Made by a program: the position numbers and the translations under genes
Source of the DNA: Maribacter litoralis
Lineage (GTDB): Bacteria > Bacteroidota > Bacteroidia > Flavobacteriales > Flavobacteriaceae
NCBI RefSeq assembly: GCF_003075045.1
Contig: NZ_QCZD01000003.1
Span: 620,001-684,000, forward strand
Length of the DNA: 64,000 bases
Direction of reading: 5' to 3'
The notes under the pieces: model-generated
What the model was told of the DNA's origin: nothing
Databases searched by the model: none
Seen by the model: only the letters and a program-made list of their open reading frames with translations
Part shown: positions 53,623 through 62,730 of the stretch, piece after piece
Numbering within the stretch: the first letter of the stretch is position 1
Layout of the letters: every line of letters begins with the position of its first letter

Positions 53623-53767
53623 CTTGTTAATTGTTTATCAACAATATACTATAATTTGATCCGACCATACCCCCAAAATTTCTTTTAAGACACTTTTAGT
53701 TTTAAACGAGTTAATTACTAGCCCTGGTTGTGAGTACTTTTAAAAAAAAGTGATGGGAGTAATTGCT

Positions 53768-54163
53768 ATGGATAAAAAACAGATAACCCTTTATTACAGT
53801 TCGGAAAACTCAATAGGTAAACAATTGAATGCTTATGTAGAGTCTTCTGGGAAAGATCATTTGACTATTGATATTTCAAAAACAAACGTTACCGGAACAC
53901 AATGGGCAGAATTGGCCGAAGGACTTGGTAAAGACGTTTCGGATTTAGTAAATACCGATTTGCCCGATTTTAAGGAAACTTACGGTGAAAATTATGTTGA
54001 TTTAGATAATGACGGTTGGTTGAAAATTCTGGATAAAAACCCAAGATTCCTTAAAAATGCCATTGTTATAAAAGGGGATAAATATATTGAACTTACAAGC
54101 GCTTCCGATTATAAGCAATACATGGATCCAGATAGTGCGGGTATTGAAAAACCTTATAAATAA
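53768..54163 (+). CDS. ArsC/Spx-fold protein without cysteine
   Basis: A 131-residue protein with the arsenate reductase-like thioredoxin fold: ITLYYSSENSIGKQLNAYVE (about 5-24), KTNVTGTQWAELAEGLG (about 39-55), and WLKILDKNPRFLKNAIVIKG (about 85-104), the C-terminal ArsC pattern. The catalytic Cys position after the first strand is Asn-Ser, and there is no Cys anywhere. It cannot be a thiol reductase. ATG 53768 has GGGAG 7 bp upstream; a GTG at 53750 would add six residues. Confidence 0.78.
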   Translation: MDKKQITLYYSSENSIGKQLNAYVESSGKDHLTIDISKTNVTGTQWAELAEGLGKDVSDLVNTDLPDFKETYGENYVDLDNDGWLKILDKNPRFLKNAIVIKGDKYIELTSASDYKQYMDPDSAGIEKPYK

Positions 54164-54245
54164 ATCGCTATACTAACAGATAGTGTCTACTTCTAGACAT
54201 AGGGTTTTTACACGCTTATAATTATATCCCATTAATTTACACCTT

Positions 54246-55802
54246 ATGTCCAAAATCTTTAAATGGTTTATTGTTGTCCTTATTTTCTGTGTTGGCGGCT
54301 ACATGCTTGCCGAATGGAAAATGAAGAAAGAGGTCATCAGTTTTTTGGAGCGTAAAGTGCCTAATCATATTGACTTCTCGTACGATAAACTTACCATTAA
54401 CCTGATCAAAGGAAATATCGCATTTTATGATGTTTCCGTAGTCAGTTTGGGCAGGCAAACATCTTCTTGTGAAATTAAGGTAAATGCCGATCAACTATCT
54501 ATTAAAGGATTCAGTTATTGGCAAGTGCTTTTTGAAACCTCTATTTTCATTAAAACACTTACACTCTCTAAACCTCATCTTCATTTTAAAACCTGTCCAA
54601 AAGACTCTGAAAATGTAGTTGCCAATAAAAGCAACCCCATAAAATTATTGAAAGAGATATTTGTTGAAGAACTCATATTCGAATCTGGTATTGTTGAAAT
54701 TTGGGATGCTGAAGAAGAGGTTGAGTTAATTTCTGTAGAATCTATAGGGCTGCATTTAAACGATGTGGCAACCGACCCCGAGATCATTACCAAATACGTT
54801 CCATTTACCTTTTCAAAATACAACATTGAATTTCACAATTTCATAGCCCCGTTGGGTAAGTATGAAAAACTTCAATTGAAATCTATGGTGATGAACAATT
54901 CAACCATTGATATTACCGACATCTCTCTAGCTACCATATTTTCCAAATCTGAATTAAGTGAAAAAATTACGTACGAAAGAGATCATGTTGATCTAAATGT
55001 TCCAGCAATTACGGTTGAAAACCATACCTATTTAGCCAGTAATGACTCCCTTCAAATTCATTTCAAAAATCTTAAACTTTCTGAGCCTAAATTAGAAATG
55101 TACCGAGACAAATCTCAATTAGAGGATTTTAGAAAGAAGCCACTTTATGGCGAATTACTGCAAAAATTACCTTTTAAAATTGCAATAGACTCCGTTTTAA
55201 TCGAAAATGGAATAATTGTCTACGAAGAAGATATGCCCAATAATAGCAGAGCAGGTGCCCTACATTTTAATAATATGGATGCTTCTATCAGTAATTTATC
55301 AAATATGGTCACCATAAAAGACCCTGTTGATATAAAAATAGACGCCAATTTAATGGGTACGGGTAAATTTCATTTAGATTGGAAATTTGATGCGCATGAT
55401 CCAAAAAATACATTTTTAATTTCCGGTCAATTATTAAACTTTGAAACCGAGAGTTTAAATGAGTTTTTAGTGCCCAACCTTAGAACACAAACTACTGGTA
55501 CCATAGACCAGCTTTATTTTACCATTTCTGGAGATGAATACACCTCAACAGGTGACATTAAAATGAGCTACGAAGATTTTAAATTTCAAGTACTAAATAA
55601 AGAAAGAAATGGCGTTAAAAAAGTACTTTCATTTATAGGTAATTTGTTTGTAAATGATGGGTCTAAAGCAGATATTGAAGGATTTAGGTACGGAGACATG
55701 TCCGTTGAAAGGGTTAAACATAAATCTTTTTTCAATTATTTGTGGATCAACCTTCAGGACGGACTTTTAAGTGTACTTACTGGTAACGGTAAAAAAGACT
55801 AG
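54246..55802 (+). CDS. AsmA-like/DUF748 envelope protein
   Basis: A 518-residue protein with one N-terminal membrane helix (FKWFIVVLIFCVGGYMLAE) and a long beta-rich periplasmic part. The repeats (YDKLTINLIKGNIAFYDVSV and FKIAIDSVLIENGIIVYEED) are typical of AsmA-like proteins, which bridge the inner and outer membranes and help lipid transport. The last 100 residues (FKFQVLNKERNGVKKVLSFI) lie after the repeats. Confidence 0.75.
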   Translation: MSKIFKWFIVVLIFCVGGYMLAEWKMKKEVISFLERKVPNHIDFSYDKLTINLIKGNIAFYDVSVVSLGRQTSSCEIKVNADQLSIKGFSYWQVLFETSIFIKTLTLSKPHLHFKTCPKDSENVVANKSNPIKLLKEIFVEELIFESGIVEIWDAEEEVELISVESIGLHLNDVATDPEIITKYVPFTFSKYNIEFHNFIAPLGKYEKLQLKSMVMNNSTIDITDISLATIFSKSELSEKITYERDHVDLNVPAITVENHTYLASNDSLQIHFKNLKLSEPKLEMYRDKSQLEDFRKKPLYGELLQKLPFKIAIDSVLIENGIIVYEEDMPNNSRAGALHFNNMDASISNLSNMVTIKDPVDIKIDANLMGTGKFHLDWKFDAHDPKNTFLISGQLLNFETESLNEFLVPNLRTQTTGTIDQLYFTISGDEYTSTGDIKMSYEDFKFQVLNKERNGVKKVLSFIGNLFVNDGSKADIEGFRYGDMSVERVKHKSFFNYLWINLQDGLLSVLTGNGKKD

Positions 55803-55810
55803 GCTTAAAC

Positions 55811-55841
55811 AAAAAAGCCAGATAGTTAAACTATCTGGCTT
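55811..55841. terminator. Bidirectional terminator
   Basis: AAAGCCAGATAGTT and AACTATCTGGCTTT pair perfectly around one or two bases; T-rich on both sides. It ends the AsmA-like gene and the opposing small lipoprotein gene. Confidence 0.85.
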
Positions 55842-55865
55842 TCCTTTTCATAGCAATATTTTATT

Positions 55866-56048
55866 CTAGTTGTCGTCAGTAGCATCTTCTACCGCGTCTT
55901 CAACTTCGTCAGCTCCTTCTTCGATATCATCACCAACTTCATCAATTCCTTCTTCCATTTTCTCTCCTGCAGTTTTTTCCTCCCTGCAACTCATTGCTAC
56001 ACCAACTGTCATGATAGCAAATAATAACATTAATAGTGACTTCTTCAT
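55866..56048 (-). CDS. Small acidic lipoprotein
   Basis: A 60-residue protein with lipoprotein signal (MLLFAIMTVGVAMSCREEK; Cys20 lipidated) and a mature part of Glu/Asp/Gly/Val heptads (GIDEVGDDIEEGADEVED). In-frame start codons farther upstream give unlikely N-termini (up to 30 extra residues). Unknown function; similar small acidic lipoproteins occur as stress genes. Confidence 0.65.
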   Translation of the reverse strand: MKKSLLMLLFAIMTVGVAMSCREEKTAGEKMEEGIDEVGDDIEEGADEVEDAVEDATDDN

Positions 56049-56323
56049 AATATAGATTTTAATAATTAGGTTAATATTTTTATTGTTAGGTATTGAAATT
56101 AGCTTGTTAACAATGTAGCATCTCATTACCGTCGACACAAAAATGACACTATAAACTCATACCGCTTGGTTGTAAAAAATTTAATCTTAACTCATCTCAC
56201 CAATGCATGGTAATTATCTATTATTTAATACATTACTCAAATTTTCGTGTTAATCTAAAAATTTTTCAAGCCTTAATTTCTACTGTATATTGCCTTATCT
56301 TGTACTTATAATCCAATATAGTT

Positions 56324-57373
56324 ATGGGCGAGAAAAAAGAATTTAAGGAATTGAACGTGGTTGATGTTGTAAAAGATATTGCCCACAGACTAGAAGTGGA
56401 TTATAGGGAAGAAAACAATGAAATTTGTGTGGATATCCCTAAAGAAGCAGGTTCAGGTCATATAAAAGCCATTAGTTTTTCTCATGGCGTAGGTATTTTA
56501 GATGTGGATATAACCCTTAATAAAGAAGTAAGGTTCGTACTTAACCAATCATTGGTACAACCTTTAGAAATTGTATTCAATAGAGAAAAAAGTATTTGGC
56601 ATGAATTTGAAGGACAAGAAAAAAAAACAGAAATAAAGCATTTAGAAAGTGCTATTTTCTCATGTAATAGTAAATATGGAAATGTTCTTACACTAAAAGC
56701 CAATCAACCAATTTGTTTTTTCAGTCTTGAAATAAATAGAAAACTGTTCGAAGAAAAAATAGAGTCGTTCTTACCAGAAATGAACGAAGACATAGAAAGT
56801 CTATTTAGAGACGTTAACGGTATCAACCTCTTTTTTCATAAAGCACATTATAGCTTGGATATTGCGAAATGTATTGATGAAATTAACGCAACCGAAGACG
56901 AAGGTTTTACTAAAAGTGTGTTCATAGAAGGAAAATGCTATGAAATATTGGCACATCACCTAAGACAATATGTAGATGATGCATCACCAAGTGAAAGCAG
57001 AACCATATTAAGACAGTCTACCGTAGTCAAAATAGAAGATGCGGCAAATATTATAGAGGAGACTCTAGACCAAGCGCCAGATGTTTCAACCCTTTCTAAA
57101 AAAGTAGGCCTAAATCAAAAGACACTACAAACCGGATTTCAAAGTTTATTTGGACTCTCGGTCAATGAATATTCACAAAACAAACGCATGGAAAAAGCCA
57201 GGCATTTAATGGAAAACACCGATTTGAACATTACTGAAATTACCTACAGAATAGGCATTAATTCTAGAAGTTACTTTTCTAAATTGTTCAAAGAACGCTA
57301 TTCCATGTCTCCAAAACAGTATATGCAAAAGTTAGATGCCGCTAAAACTGTAAATGATAGTACTACAGTTTAA
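56324..57373 (+). CDS. AraC-family regulator, first of paralogous pair
   Basis: A 349-residue protein. The C-terminal AraC domain (about 245-345) has DVSTLSKKVGLNQKTLQTGF and LNITEITYRIGINSRSYFSK and ends ERYSMSPKQYM. The N-terminal 230 residues are a family of beta-strand-rich sequence shared with the next gene (GILDVDITLNKEVRFVL here, SLIDCDIYLNEDVKMVF there). No known ligand domain. Confidence 0.9.
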   Translation: MGEKKEFKELNVVDVVKDIAHRLEVDYREENNEICVDIPKEAGSGHIKAISFSHGVGILDVDITLNKEVRFVLNQSLVQPLEIVFNREKSIWHEFEGQEKKTEIKHLESAIFSCNSKYGNVLTLKANQPICFFSLEINRKLFEEKIESFLPEMNEDIESLFRDVNGINLFFHKAHYSLDIAKCIDEINATEDEGFTKSVFIEGKCYEILAHHLRQYVDDASPSESRTILRQSTVVKIEDAANIIEETLDQAPDVSTLSKKVGLNQKTLQTGFQSLFGLSVNEYSQNKRMEKARHLMENTDLNITEITYRIGINSRSYFSKLFKERYSMSPKQYMQKLDAAKTVNDSTTV

Positions 57374-57542
57374 GCAAGCATAAATTTTCTCTTCTGGTTA
57401 TATGAATTAATTGATTATTTAACATTTTAAGTGAATTAAAAGGTGCTCATTTGTGTTAATTAACATTTTAAAAGTGTTAATGTAATTCTCTTTTTTACAG
57501 TTCTTTTGCAGTATACAATAACCCTTGTATACCTATAGAACA

Positions 57543-58580
57543 ATGAAAGCATTGATTATAAATAGTACTAAGTCACAAAATATCTTTGATCAGATACAAA
57601 CCTGTTTACAGGGTGAATTTAAAGGTGGCCGGGAAGAAAAGATCATAACTTTCAATAACGATATTGGTAAAGGTTCTTTAAGAACCTTAAATTTTAATTG
57701 GGGAATTTCTCTAATTGATTGTGATATTTATTTAAATGAGGACGTAAAAATGGTATTCGATACCGATGAGCTATCACCCATCGAATTCATTTTTATATCT
57801 AAAGGATATTTTGAATATAGTGAAAATGCCAACAACACGTATAACAAGTTTGTGCAATTTCAAAATACCATTATCTCGCATAAAAGAAATACCAAAAAGA
57901 CATTTCTTTTTCCAAAGAACGAGCATTTAAAAATCAATTTTATACGAATTGAGCGAAAAGAGTACCTACATAAAAAGAACAATAATATTTCTCAGTTAAA
58001 CCAATTACTGGTTTCATTATTCAATGATAACGAAGGTAAAATTGCTTTTCAACATGGCGGCAGCTACAGTTTAAGAATTGCAGAGGAAATAAAATTGCTT
58101 AATAAGGTTGATATAGATAATGAGATGTTAAGGACCATGTATTTAGAAGGCAGGGTGTACCTTATTCTATCTCTACAACTATTAGAACACAAAAAATTCG
58201 AAGAAAACATGAACTTACCTGAAGCTATTTCTAAAGAAGATATTCTTAAAATTCATAAGTTGACCACATATATCATTGAAAACATCTCTGAGAATATATC
58301 TATTTCAGCCTTAAGCGAAGAATCTGGCCTAAGTCCGAAAAAACTACAATTAGGTTTTAAAATTTTATATTCTAAAACTGTAAATGAATATGTAAGATCC
58401 TTAAAGCTTGAAATTTCGAAGAATTATTTGAAAAATTCAGACCTTTCAGTTTCAGAAATAGTCTATGCCATTGGTATAAAAAGTAGAAGTTATTACTCCA
58501 AAATATTTTTTGAAGCCTACGACATACTGCCAACCGAGTATAGAAAGCATATTAAAAACAAAAACTCTTCTATACGTTAA
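57543..58580 (+). CDS. AraC-family regulator, second of paralogous pair
   Basis: A 345-residue paralogue of the preceding gene, with the same N-terminal fold and C-terminal HTH (ISISALSEESGLSPKKLQLG and LSVSEIVYAIGIKSRSYYSK). ATG 57543 (MKALIINS) is used; the TTG at 57525 would add six residues. The two genes are 169 bp apart with a very AT-rich gap, so each probably has its own promoter. They may form a pair controlling one stress regulon. Confidence 0.9.
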   Translation: MKALIINSTKSQNIFDQIQTCLQGEFKGGREEKIITFNNDIGKGSLRTLNFNWGISLIDCDIYLNEDVKMVFDTDELSPIEFIFISKGYFEYSENANNTYNKFVQFQNTIISHKRNTKKTFLFPKNEHLKINFIRIERKEYLHKKNNNISQLNQLLVSLFNDNEGKIAFQHGGSYSLRIAEEIKLLNKVDIDNEMLRTMYLEGRVYLILSLQLLEHKKFEENMNLPEAISKEDILKIHKLTTYIIENISENISISALSEESGLSPKKLQLGFKILYSKTVNEYVRSLKLEISKNYLKNSDLSVSEIVYAIGIKSRSYYSKIFFEAYDILPTEYRKHIKNKNSSIR

Positions 58581-59269
58581 TTTTCAGGATACTCACATGA
58601 ATTAAGCATACTATCGTACGATATGTCTTGGTTAAAAAGGCTCTTAGCTATTGGTCTTACAGTTAAATCTGTTTTATGAGGTGGCTGTAATAGTGCTTTT
58701 GCACGTTCTACCGGGGTATTGCCAGATAACCATTCATCTTTGTCCTCATAATCTATAATGCTTGGCATATAGTCAACCAAATTTTGATAGTTTATCACTT
58801 CATTTTCCAATGGTCCTGTCAATAACGAGCACGTTATAAAACCATCTTCTAAAATAGTATAGATACCTGCCAGGTAAATTAAATCGCCGTTTGTTCTACT
58901 AACATGGTAAGGGTAAATTTCACCATTTCTAAGTACCGATGTAAAGAAACCCGTTACCGGCACTATACATCGTCTGTTTAAGAAAGAATCATGATACCAA
59001 ATATCCGTATCCATTTTATGAGTAGGTATGGTAAGGGTATTCGTCAGTTTCTGAAACAGCTCCCAATCATCATTAAAACTACTGGGCAATAGGCCCCAAA
59101 TTGCCAAAGACACCGCATTTGGTTCATCCATGGTAACAATGGGTATTGAAACCTCGGTTAATCCACTGATAACGACTTGTGGGGTATATAGGTTGGGGTA
59201 TTTGAACAAAGCATTTACATGCAGCTCTATCTCCTTCATTTTTGCTGTATTCGAAATTTTAAAATACAT
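58577..59269 (-). CDS. SRAP (HMCES/YedK)-family protein lacking catalytic residues
   Basis: A 230-residue protein with the overall SRAP fold: VVISGLTEVSIPIV, LAIWGLLPSSFNDD, FLNRRCIVPVTGFFTS, YLAGIYTI and TLTVRPIAKSLF match the expected strands. SRAP proteins use the N-terminal Cys2 to capture abasic DNA, with an Asn, a Glu (GFYEW) and a His (HNRMP). Here residue 2 is Tyr (MYFKIS), GFYEW is GFFTS, the NARSE site reads THKMD, and no His precedes MPSII. It is probably non-catalytic. Stop overlaps the AraC gene end on the other strand by 4 bp. Confidence 0.8.
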   Translation of the reverse strand: MYFKISNTAKMKEIELHVNALFKYPNLYTPQVVISGLTEVSIPIVTMDEPNAVSLAIWGLLPSSFNDDWELFQKLTNTLTIPTHKMDTDIWYHDSFLNRRCIVPVTGFFTSVLRNGEIYPYHVSRTNGDLIYLAGIYTILEDGFITCSLLTGPLENEVINYQNLVDYMPSIIDYEDKDEWLSGNTPVERAKALLQPPHKTDLTVRPIAKSLFNQDISYDSMLNSCEYPEN

Positions 59270-59398
59270 ATCAATCTTTTGCTTTAGTTGTAAAGTTCCC
59301 TTAATTATTAGGCTTCTCTTATTGCAGAAACAAAAAAAGATAACGCATTAAAAAACAAGATTGTACAGCACATAAATACTTAAGACCACGACATAAAA

Positions 59399-59421
59399 AA
59401 AGAGGCTTTAAAAGCCTCTTT
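59399..59421 (-). terminator. Terminator of the DUF2383 gene
   Basis: A perfect stem of AAAGAGGCTTT with AAAGCCTCTTT, in A/T tracts on both sides, 23 bp after the stop codon. Confidence 0.88.
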
Positions 59422-59443
59422 TAACAAGTTCAGATATTGCCTA

Positions 59444-59893
59444 TTATCGAACGTCTTCTAATATTTTAATATTGGCTAGACCGTTTTGTATCGCATCTTT
59501 TTGGCTTCTTAAAATTGTGGCCGTAGTAGATGGTAGAGAAGTATCTGATAATACATCTTCGTAATCATCAATAGCAGCTTTTTCTCCTCTTATAGCCTCT
59601 TCTAACATTGATTCTGCATTGTCTAACGAGAATAATGCCTTAACATCCATCCAGGCTCTATGTGCTTTTCCGGTGAAACTATCACCTTTATCGACTTCTT
59701 GACCAAAAGACATGATCTCGGTCTTTAACTCATGTCCAAAATCGTAACGTTGTTTCGACTTAGACTCAAAATATGACTTTAATTGAGGATTATCCGTATT
59801 GTCTGCAGCCTTTTTAAAGCCTTTTTCAGCGTCATACGTTTTTTCCAATAACTCATTTAATTTATTTCCTACTTCTTCAGTATATGTACTCAT
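59444..59893 (-). CDS. PA2169-family (DUF2383) four-helix-bundle protein
   Basis: A 149-residue all-helical protein: ELLEKTYDAEKGFKKAADNT (about 14-33), YFESKSKQRYDFGHELKTEI and MLEEAIRGEKAAIDDYEDVL (about 96-115; Glu-rich, ferritin-like). This is the PA2169/DUF2383 group, usually induced by stress. Function unknown; a ferritin-like iron site is possible from Glu/Asp/His positions but not proved. Confidence 0.88.
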   Translation of the reverse strand: MSTYTEEVGNKLNELLEKTYDAEKGFKKAADNTDNPQLKSYFESKSKQRYDFGHELKTEIMSFGQEVDKGDSFTGKAHRAWMDVKALFSLDNAESMLEEAIRGEKAAIDDYEDVLSDTSLPSTTATILRSQKDAIQNGLANIKILEDVR

Positions 59894-59944
59894 TTTCTAT
59901 AGTTTTAAATTATGCAATCCATTATTTAGAGATGTTGATTACAA

Positions 59945-60187
59945 TTACATCTTATAAAATTTATTTCTGTTCTTAAAATCTTGCAACTTTCTTTTCAACT
60001 CGTTCAAATCTTTAGCTTGGTCTCGATCAGAATACATCAACATATGATCTACCTCTATATCGCAAAACTCATCTATTTGATTTTTGTCCATATCATCAGC
60101 AGCTCTTACATTTAAATATTCGTTTGCCACAAAACCTAAGTAACCCAGACCTACCATAATGGCAATAGCTAAAACTAAATCTATCAT
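59945..60187 (-). CDS. Small membrane-anchored hypothetical protein
   Basis: An 80-residue protein: one membrane helix (about 2-24, LVLAIAIMVGLGYLGFVA) and a charged helical tail (DLNELKRKLQDFKNRNKFY). Similar small proteins are often found near stress genes of flavobacteria; the family is not recognised. Confidence 0.6.
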   Translation of the reverse strand: MIDLVLAIAIMVGLGYLGFVANEYLNVRAADDMDKNQIDEFCDIEVDHMLMYSDRDQAKDLNELKRKLQDFKNRNKFYKM

Positions 60188-60366
60188 TGTGTTGTTTTCT
60201 TATCAAATATATACGTGATCATTGGTTCTTTTTGTCCTTAAAAAAAGTAGCATTGACTCCTTTCGATTGCGTTAACAATCAGGTGTTTAGAGTTAAAAAT
60301 AAATATGCTATTTCTCACAATAATTTCAAATAATACAGAAATTGCAGTATCAAATTTTAGTTCTCG

Positions 60367-60440
60367 TGTTTGTGCCCCTGAAAAGGTAATTTCCATCACT
60401 TGTTCTCCTATACTTTTGAAGTGATGGAAATGCACAAACA
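60367..60440. promoter_or_regulatory. Nested inverted repeats directly before the DUF2945 gene
   Basis: Outer arms TGTTTGTGC (60367-60375) and GCACAAACA (60432-60440), inner arms TTTCCATCACTT (60390-60401) and AAGTGATGGAAA (60419-60430). Both pairs are perfect and together form a long bulged hairpin ending 7-13 bp before the start codon. It could be an mRNA leader structure or a protein-binding site, or a small mobile palindrome. Confidence 0.6.
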
Positions 60441-60453
60441 ATAATTAATGGTC

Positions 60454-60666
60454 ATGATAAGAAAAGGTACTACAGTAAAATGGTCTTGGGGAAACGGTAC
60501 GGCAGAAGGTACTGTTGAAGAAACGTATACCTCAAAAACCACTAAAACCATAAAAGGCAACGAAGTAACCAGAAATGGTAGCGATGACGACAAAGCGCTA
60601 TATATTAAACAAGAAGACGGTGATTTTGTTCTAAAAAGTGAAAGTGAGGTTGAACGTGCAGATTAA
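60454..60666 (+). CDS. DUF2945 (hypervirulence-associated TUDOR-like) protein
   Basis: A 70-residue protein: MIRKGTTVKWSWGNGTAEGT is the DUF2945 start, followed by VTRNGSDDDKALYIKQEDG. It forms a small SH3/TUDOR-like barrel, probably a nucleic-acid-binding or chaperone-like stress protein. ATG 60448 is in frame and adds two residues. No other gene is co-directional. Confidence 0.85.
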   Translation: MIRKGTTVKWSWGNGTAEGTVEETYTSKTTKTIKGNEVTRNGSDDDKALYIKQEDGDFVLKSESEVERAD

Positions 60667-60691
60667 TTGAAAACCAATAATAAATTATACG

Positions 60692-61768
60692 CTATTTCTT
60701 TTTTGACAGGTCTAGTAAAGGATTAAAATCGGATATCAATTTGATCAATGCCTTCTCTGCCGCTGTTTGGTATTCTGATGATGACTTATTCTCCAAATCT
60801 TTAAAAACCTCACCTAATTCACCTTTTTCATACGAACTGACCACAAATGGGTGTACATAATATTTTTTGCAAACATTTCTAGTATTACCGAGTGCTTTGG
60901 CAGTAGCATCATAGGCTTTTATAATATTCTTTTTTAGTTGGTTTTCGTCTTTTGTCGGCTCATTCTCCATTAATGATTCAAAGAATATAATTGTGCCAGA
61001 CCAAGTTCTAAAATCTTTTGCCGTATACAGGTCTCCGCTGATCTCTTGTAAATATTCATTGACCATACCACTATCGACATTTGTTTTAACCCCATCTTCA
61101 TCGTAAAACTGAAAAAGGTTCCAGCCAGGTATTTCTTCGCACTGCAGTACCAACCTGCGTAATCGTCTATTATTTAGGGTAATGTTATGTTTCTTGCCCC
61201 GTTTGCCCGTAAACTCAAATTTCAATTTATTCTTACTTACTTTTAAATGCTTGTTTCTAAGGGTAGACAAACCATATGTTTTGTTTCTCTTAGCGTACTG
61301 TTGATTTCCAATACGAATATGTGTTTCTTCCATTAATCGCACAATAAGAGCCAGAACTTTATTTTTTTGCCATCCGTTTAACTCTAAATCCTTATCGACC
61401 TGCTTGCGAATATTAGGTAATGCCTGCCCAAAATGATGCATTCTTAAGAACTTGGTGCGGTTTCTAACCTTCAACCATAAATCATGATACCTATATTGAA
61501 GTCTGTGCTTTAGATCATAACCCACAGCCTGTAAATGTGCATTGGCTATGGATGCAATTTTTACTTCTTGCCAGGCTGGTGGAATCACCAATTGTTTAAT
61601 TCTACTTAATTCAGATTTTTTACGAAGCGGTTTATTCTTAAGCAAGTACAAGAATTTATCCTTTTCCTTAATTCTTTGAATGGTCAATGCCTCTCTGTCT
61701 ACATACTTTAAATGCATGTGTGCCGCTACATCGTGTGGCTCGCTAGCCAATAAGTCTGAATAATTCAT
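60692..61768 (-). CDS. DNA topoisomerase IB
   Basis: A 358-residue poxvirus-like type IB enzyme that relaxes supercoils by nicking one strand through a 3'-phosphotyrosine. Catalytic residues: Arg in MEETHIRIGNQQYAKRNKTY (about 155-174), Lys in FTGKRGKKH (about 205), Arg in DFRTWSGTIIFF (about 263) and the nucleophile Tyr in CKKYYVHPFV (about 305). Bacterial TopIB genes are scattered and often accessory. Confidence 0.93.
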   Translation of the reverse strand: MNYSDLLASEPHDVAAHMHLKYVDREALTIQRIKEKDKFLYLLKNKPLRKKSELSRIKQLVIPPAWQEVKIASIANAHLQAVGYDLKHRLQYRYHDLWLKVRNRTKFLRMHHFGQALPNIRKQVDKDLELNGWQKNKVLALIVRLMEETHIRIGNQQYAKRNKTYGLSTLRNKHLKVSKNKLKFEFTGKRGKKHNITLNNRRLRRLVLQCEEIPGWNLFQFYDEDGVKTNVDSGMVNEYLQEISGDLYTAKDFRTWSGTIIFFESLMENEPTKDENQLKKNIIKAYDATAKALGNTRNVCKKYYVHPFVVSSYEKGELGEVFKDLENKSSSEYQTAAEKALIKLISDFNPLLDLSKKK

Positions 61769-62014
61769 TTTTTAGAATAGTGAAGTAATGACAATCAATT
61801 TTATGTTCATTCTTTTTAATATATTGTGAAACAAAAATAAACATAGCACTAATTAATAACGAGCCCAATAAAACTGTTTTGTAGCCTAAACCATTTGTAC
61901 TAGGCAATATCTATATGTTGTGCTTCGCTCGATTGTGATAGCATTTTAGCGAAACGAGGTCTTTTTGAACCTATAAGTGATCTACCTTTCCAAAATATTT
62001 TTAGACTGTCGCTT

Positions 62015-62620
62015 ATGAAAGGATCTCCCATGTTAATTTGTATACCAGATATTAGTGGCTTTACAGAATTTATGAGCGAAACAGATTTTGAGTTAAGTTC
62101 TAAAATTATTCCTGCCCTATTAAATCAGATTATTTACACCAATAAAATAGGATTAAAAGTTTCTGAAATTGAAGGTGATGCAGTGCTCTTTTTTAAAACC
62201 GGCAATATGCCATCATTACAAGAGCTCATTGAGCAATGCAGAACATTCTACACAGAATTCTATAAAGAACTCGACGCGCTTAGAGAAAAATATAAAAAGA
62301 ATAAAGATGCCGCGTCTATACCTGAAATATTGGGACTCAAAATAATTCTACATTACGGTAAAGAAATAGCCCTTACCAAGGTTGGCAATAGCATAAAACT
62401 CTTTGGTGAAGACCTTATTATTGCCCATAAGCTTTTGAAAAATAAAGTAAGAATGAACGAGTATTTGCTTTTTACCGAAGGGTTAACCAACTATTACAAA
62501 GAGAATAATTTAGACGATCAGTTTGACTGGGGTTCGCTAAAACAAAACGCCACTGAATATGACCATGTTGGCAAAATAAATTACTCGTACATCAACCTTA
62601 AACCACTTGTAAAAGAATAG
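62015..62620 (+). CDS. DUF2652 (adenylate-cyclase-like) protein
   Basis: A 201-residue protein. LICIPDISGFTEFMSETDF (about 7-25) and KVSEIEGDAVLFFKTGN (about 48-64) look like the metal-binding Asp strands of class III nucleotide cyclases, but the full catalytic set is not apparent. A conserved Gly-rich C-terminal region follows. The function of DUF2652 is unknown. Confidence 0.8.
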   Translation: MKGSPMLICIPDISGFTEFMSETDFELSSKIIPALLNQIIYTNKIGLKVSEIEGDAVLFFKTGNMPSLQELIEQCRTFYTEFYKELDALREKYKKNKDAASIPEILGLKIILHYGKEIALTKVGNSIKLFGEDLIIAHKLLKNKVRMNEYLLFTEGLTNYYKENNLDDQFDWGSLKQNATEYDHVGKINYSYINLKPLVKE

Positions 62621-62677
62621 GTTACAGCCAACGTTAAAGTTCGTTAAAGCGTTCATCAATAAGTTTTCTGAGTTAAG

Positions 62678-62704
62678 TTTACCTAGCGAATAATGTTAAA
62701 TTTG
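62678..62704 (+). promoter_or_regulatory. Promoter of dps
   Basis: TAAATTTG (62697-62704) matches TAnnTTTG, and a TTTA element lies 15 bp upstream. The ATG at 62731 follows at a normal distance. Confidence 0.5.
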
Positions 62705-62730
62705 CAGTATAAACAATTAAACAAAATTTT

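Noticed and set aside
60238..60441. 67-codon minus-strand reading frame over the nested inverted repeats
   Set aside because: Its start and first codons are made of the repeat arms, and the rest has no family-like pattern; it faces the DUF2945 gene.
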